Origin: Rhizobium sp. FY34
Lineage (GTDB): Bacteria > Pseudomonadota > Alphaproteobacteria > Rhizobiales > Rhizobiaceae
Assembly: GCF_005222845.1 (NCBI RefSeq)
Contig: NZ_STFZ01000014.1
Coordinates: forward strand, 1-64,000
DNA length: 64,000 nt
Direction of reading: 5' to 3'
Shown here: in pieces, positions 62,836 to 64,000 of the stretch
Layout of the letters: every line of letters starts with the position of its first letter
How positions within the stretch are numbered: position 1 is the stretch's first letter
Translations under genes and position numbers: made by a program
The notes under the pieces: generated by a model
Seen by the model: only the letters and a program-made list of their open reading frames with translations
Databases searched by the model: none
What the model was told of the DNA's origin: nothing

Positions 62836-64000
62836 ATGGCAAGCGCAACAACCGGTGCAACGACAACGCTACTGGCGGATTTTCGCGACAGTCTCGCGGT
62901 TAGCGAGATCCTATCTGCCTTAAGCGATGGGCTGGTTGGCAAGCACGCCGTGATCGATGGGCCGTTTGGCGAAAAGCCGCTGGTCTATGCCGATTATGTG
63001 GCTTCTGGCCGGGCGCTGATGCAGGTGGAAAGCTTCATCCTACAGCAGGTGCTGCCCTTCTATGCCAATAGCCACACGGAAGCCTCCTATTGCGGGGGCA
63101 TGATGACGCGGCTGCGGCGCGAAGCGCGGGCGCAGATTGCAAGGTGCTGCGGCGCCAATGACCAGCATGCGGTGATCTTTGCCGGATCGGGCGCCACGGC
63201 CGGTCTCAACCGGCTTGTCTCTCTGTTTGCCGCTGACAATGGCCGCACACGCGTCATCATCGGTCCCTACGAGCATCATTCCAACATTCTGCCCTGGCGG
63301 GAAGCCGGCGCCGATATTGTCGAACTTTGCGAGGCAGCAGGCGGGGGGCCGGATCTGGATGAACTGGAGGCGGTCCTCTCGGCTTCGGCTGGCTTTGCGC
63401 AGGTGATCTGTTCGTTTTCCGCCGCCTCCAATGTCACCGGCATCACAACCGATGTGGCGTCCATCACGGCGCAGGTGAAGCGCGCCGGCGCCAAGATCAT
63501 CTGGGATTATGCCGGCGGTGGGCCTTATCTGCCGATTGCCATGGAGCCGGAAGCGGGCGCCGAAATCGATGCCATCGTTGTTTCGCCGCACAAGTTCATC
63601 GGCGGGCCGGGGGCATCCGGCGTGCTGATCGTGCGCCATGATGCCGTGTCGCGCAGCACGCCCACCTGGAGCGGTGGCGGCACGGTGAAATTCGTTTCCT
63701 CCACCGCTCATGATTATGCCGACAGCCTGGAGGCCCGCGAAGAGGCCGGCACGCCAAACGTGGTGGGTGATATTCGCGCAGCACTGGCTTTCCTCGTCAA
63801 GGATGCGATCGGCGACGCGCTGATGGAGAGCCGCAATGCGGCGCTGACGGCGCAGGCCGTCGCTGCCTGGAAAGACGAGCCCCATATCGAGCTTCTCGGC
63901 TCGCTGGATCTTCAGCGTCTGCCGATCTTTTCCTTCCGCATTCGTGACGGACAGGGCGGTTATCTGCACCAGCAACTGGTCACCCGCATGCTGTCTGATC
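62836..64000 (+). CDS. Class-V aminotransferase-fold PLP enzyme (3' end beyond window)
   Basis: 388 codons are visible from the ATG at 62836; the frame is open at the window edge. The fold is of the cysteine-desulfurase/aminotransferase class V group: FAGSGATAGLNRL, GPYEHHSNILPWREAG and WDYAGGGPYLP, with the PLP lysine in SPHKFIGGPGASGVL. The reaction (desulfurase, lyase or aminotransferase) is not clear from sequence. The divergent Lrp gene suggests amino-acid metabolism. Confidence 0.85.
   Translation, partial: MASATTGATTTLLADFRDSLAVSEILSALSDGLVGKHAVIDGPFGEKPLVYADYVASGRALMQVESFILQQVLPFYANSHTEASYCGGMMTRLRREARAQIARCCGANDQHAVIFAGSGATAGLNRLVSLFAADNGRTRVIIGPYEHHSNILPWREAGADIVELCEAAGGGPDLDELEAVLSASAGFAQVICSFSAASNVTGITTDVASITAQVKRAGAKIIWDYAGGGPYLPIAMEPEAGAEIDAIVVSPHKFIGGPGASGVLIVRHDAVSRSTPTWSGGGTVKFVSSTAHDYADSLEAREEAGTPNVVGDIRAALAFLVKDAIGDALMESRNAALTAQAVAAWKDEPHIELLGSLDLQRLPIFSFRIRDGQGGYLHQQLVTRMLSD

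Overview
The window comes from a large repABC-type replicon (megaplasmid or chromid) of an alphaproteobacterium, most likely Rhizobiaceae (Agrobacterium/Rhizobium group). The evidence is a complete repA-repB-repC cassette with a counter-transcribed RNA between repB and repC, a ChvE-GguA-GguB sugar system, several cytoplasmic-type chemoreceptors, an HWE-family histidine kinase and RIME-like rhizobial palindromes. I found no rRNA, tRNA, CRISPR array or transposase.

Layout. 1-87: 3' end of a chemoreceptor with a CheR-tether tail. 103-885: FhuF-like iron reductase. 1284-5087: repABC. 5111-14164: sensory block with a globin-coupled chemoreceptor, a LuxR solo, a double-PAS chemoreceptor, a bacteriophytochrome kinase, a receiver protein, a receiver-HWE kinase and a convergent receiver. 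14403-19836 (minus): galactofuranose-type importer ytfQ-ytfR-ytfT-yjfF with its FadR-type regulator. 20156-27934 (plus, divergent): gguC, sugar 1-dehydrogenase, IlvD/Edd sugar-acid dehydratase, chvE, gguA, gguB, i.e. uptake plus non-phosphorylative oxidation of arabinose/galactose-type sugars. 28078-33423: a CopG/ParE pair with a frameshifted toxin, purU, a CoA-transferase, an HPP-TetR pair and a YefM/PIN toxin-antitoxin pair. 33597-36945: cobalamin riboswitch and a BtuFCD-like importer. 36990-40687: 1-Cys peroxiredoxin, MarR, glutaminase and a PLP ammonia-lyase.

40802-61747 holds the most notable content, two nitrogen-scavenging loci. The minus-strand operon (50407 down to 42138) runs from a sigma-54 promoter and encodes a BMP-type ABC importer, a biuret-hydrolase-like cysteine hydrolase, a second hydrolase of the same family, a 5-formyl-THF cyclo-ligase-family protein, an AtzH-like protein and a GntR regulator; a convergent allophanate-hydrolase-like amidase follows. 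The plus-strand operon (51961-61747) has a sigma-54 promoter directly followed by a guanidine-I riboswitch. It encodes an ABC importer, the two carboxyguanidine-deiminase-type DUF1989 proteins, a biotin-dependent guanidine (urea-type) carboxylase and a full-length allophanate hydrolase. The predicted logic is transcription under nitrogen limitation (RpoN) combined with guanidine sensing, with guanidine converted to carboxyguanidine, allophanate, then ammonia and CO2. One of the hydrolases could supply guanidine from guanylurea; this is inference.

The carboxylase gene carries a 179-bp element with perfect 44-bp inverted arms, inserted in frame in an interdomain linker. A related element lies between two transporter genes of the neighbouring operon. 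In four ABC operons a strong hairpin follows the binding-protein gene. The window closes with an acyl-CoA thioesterase, an Lrp regulator and the start of a class-V aminotransferase-fold gene cut by the edge.
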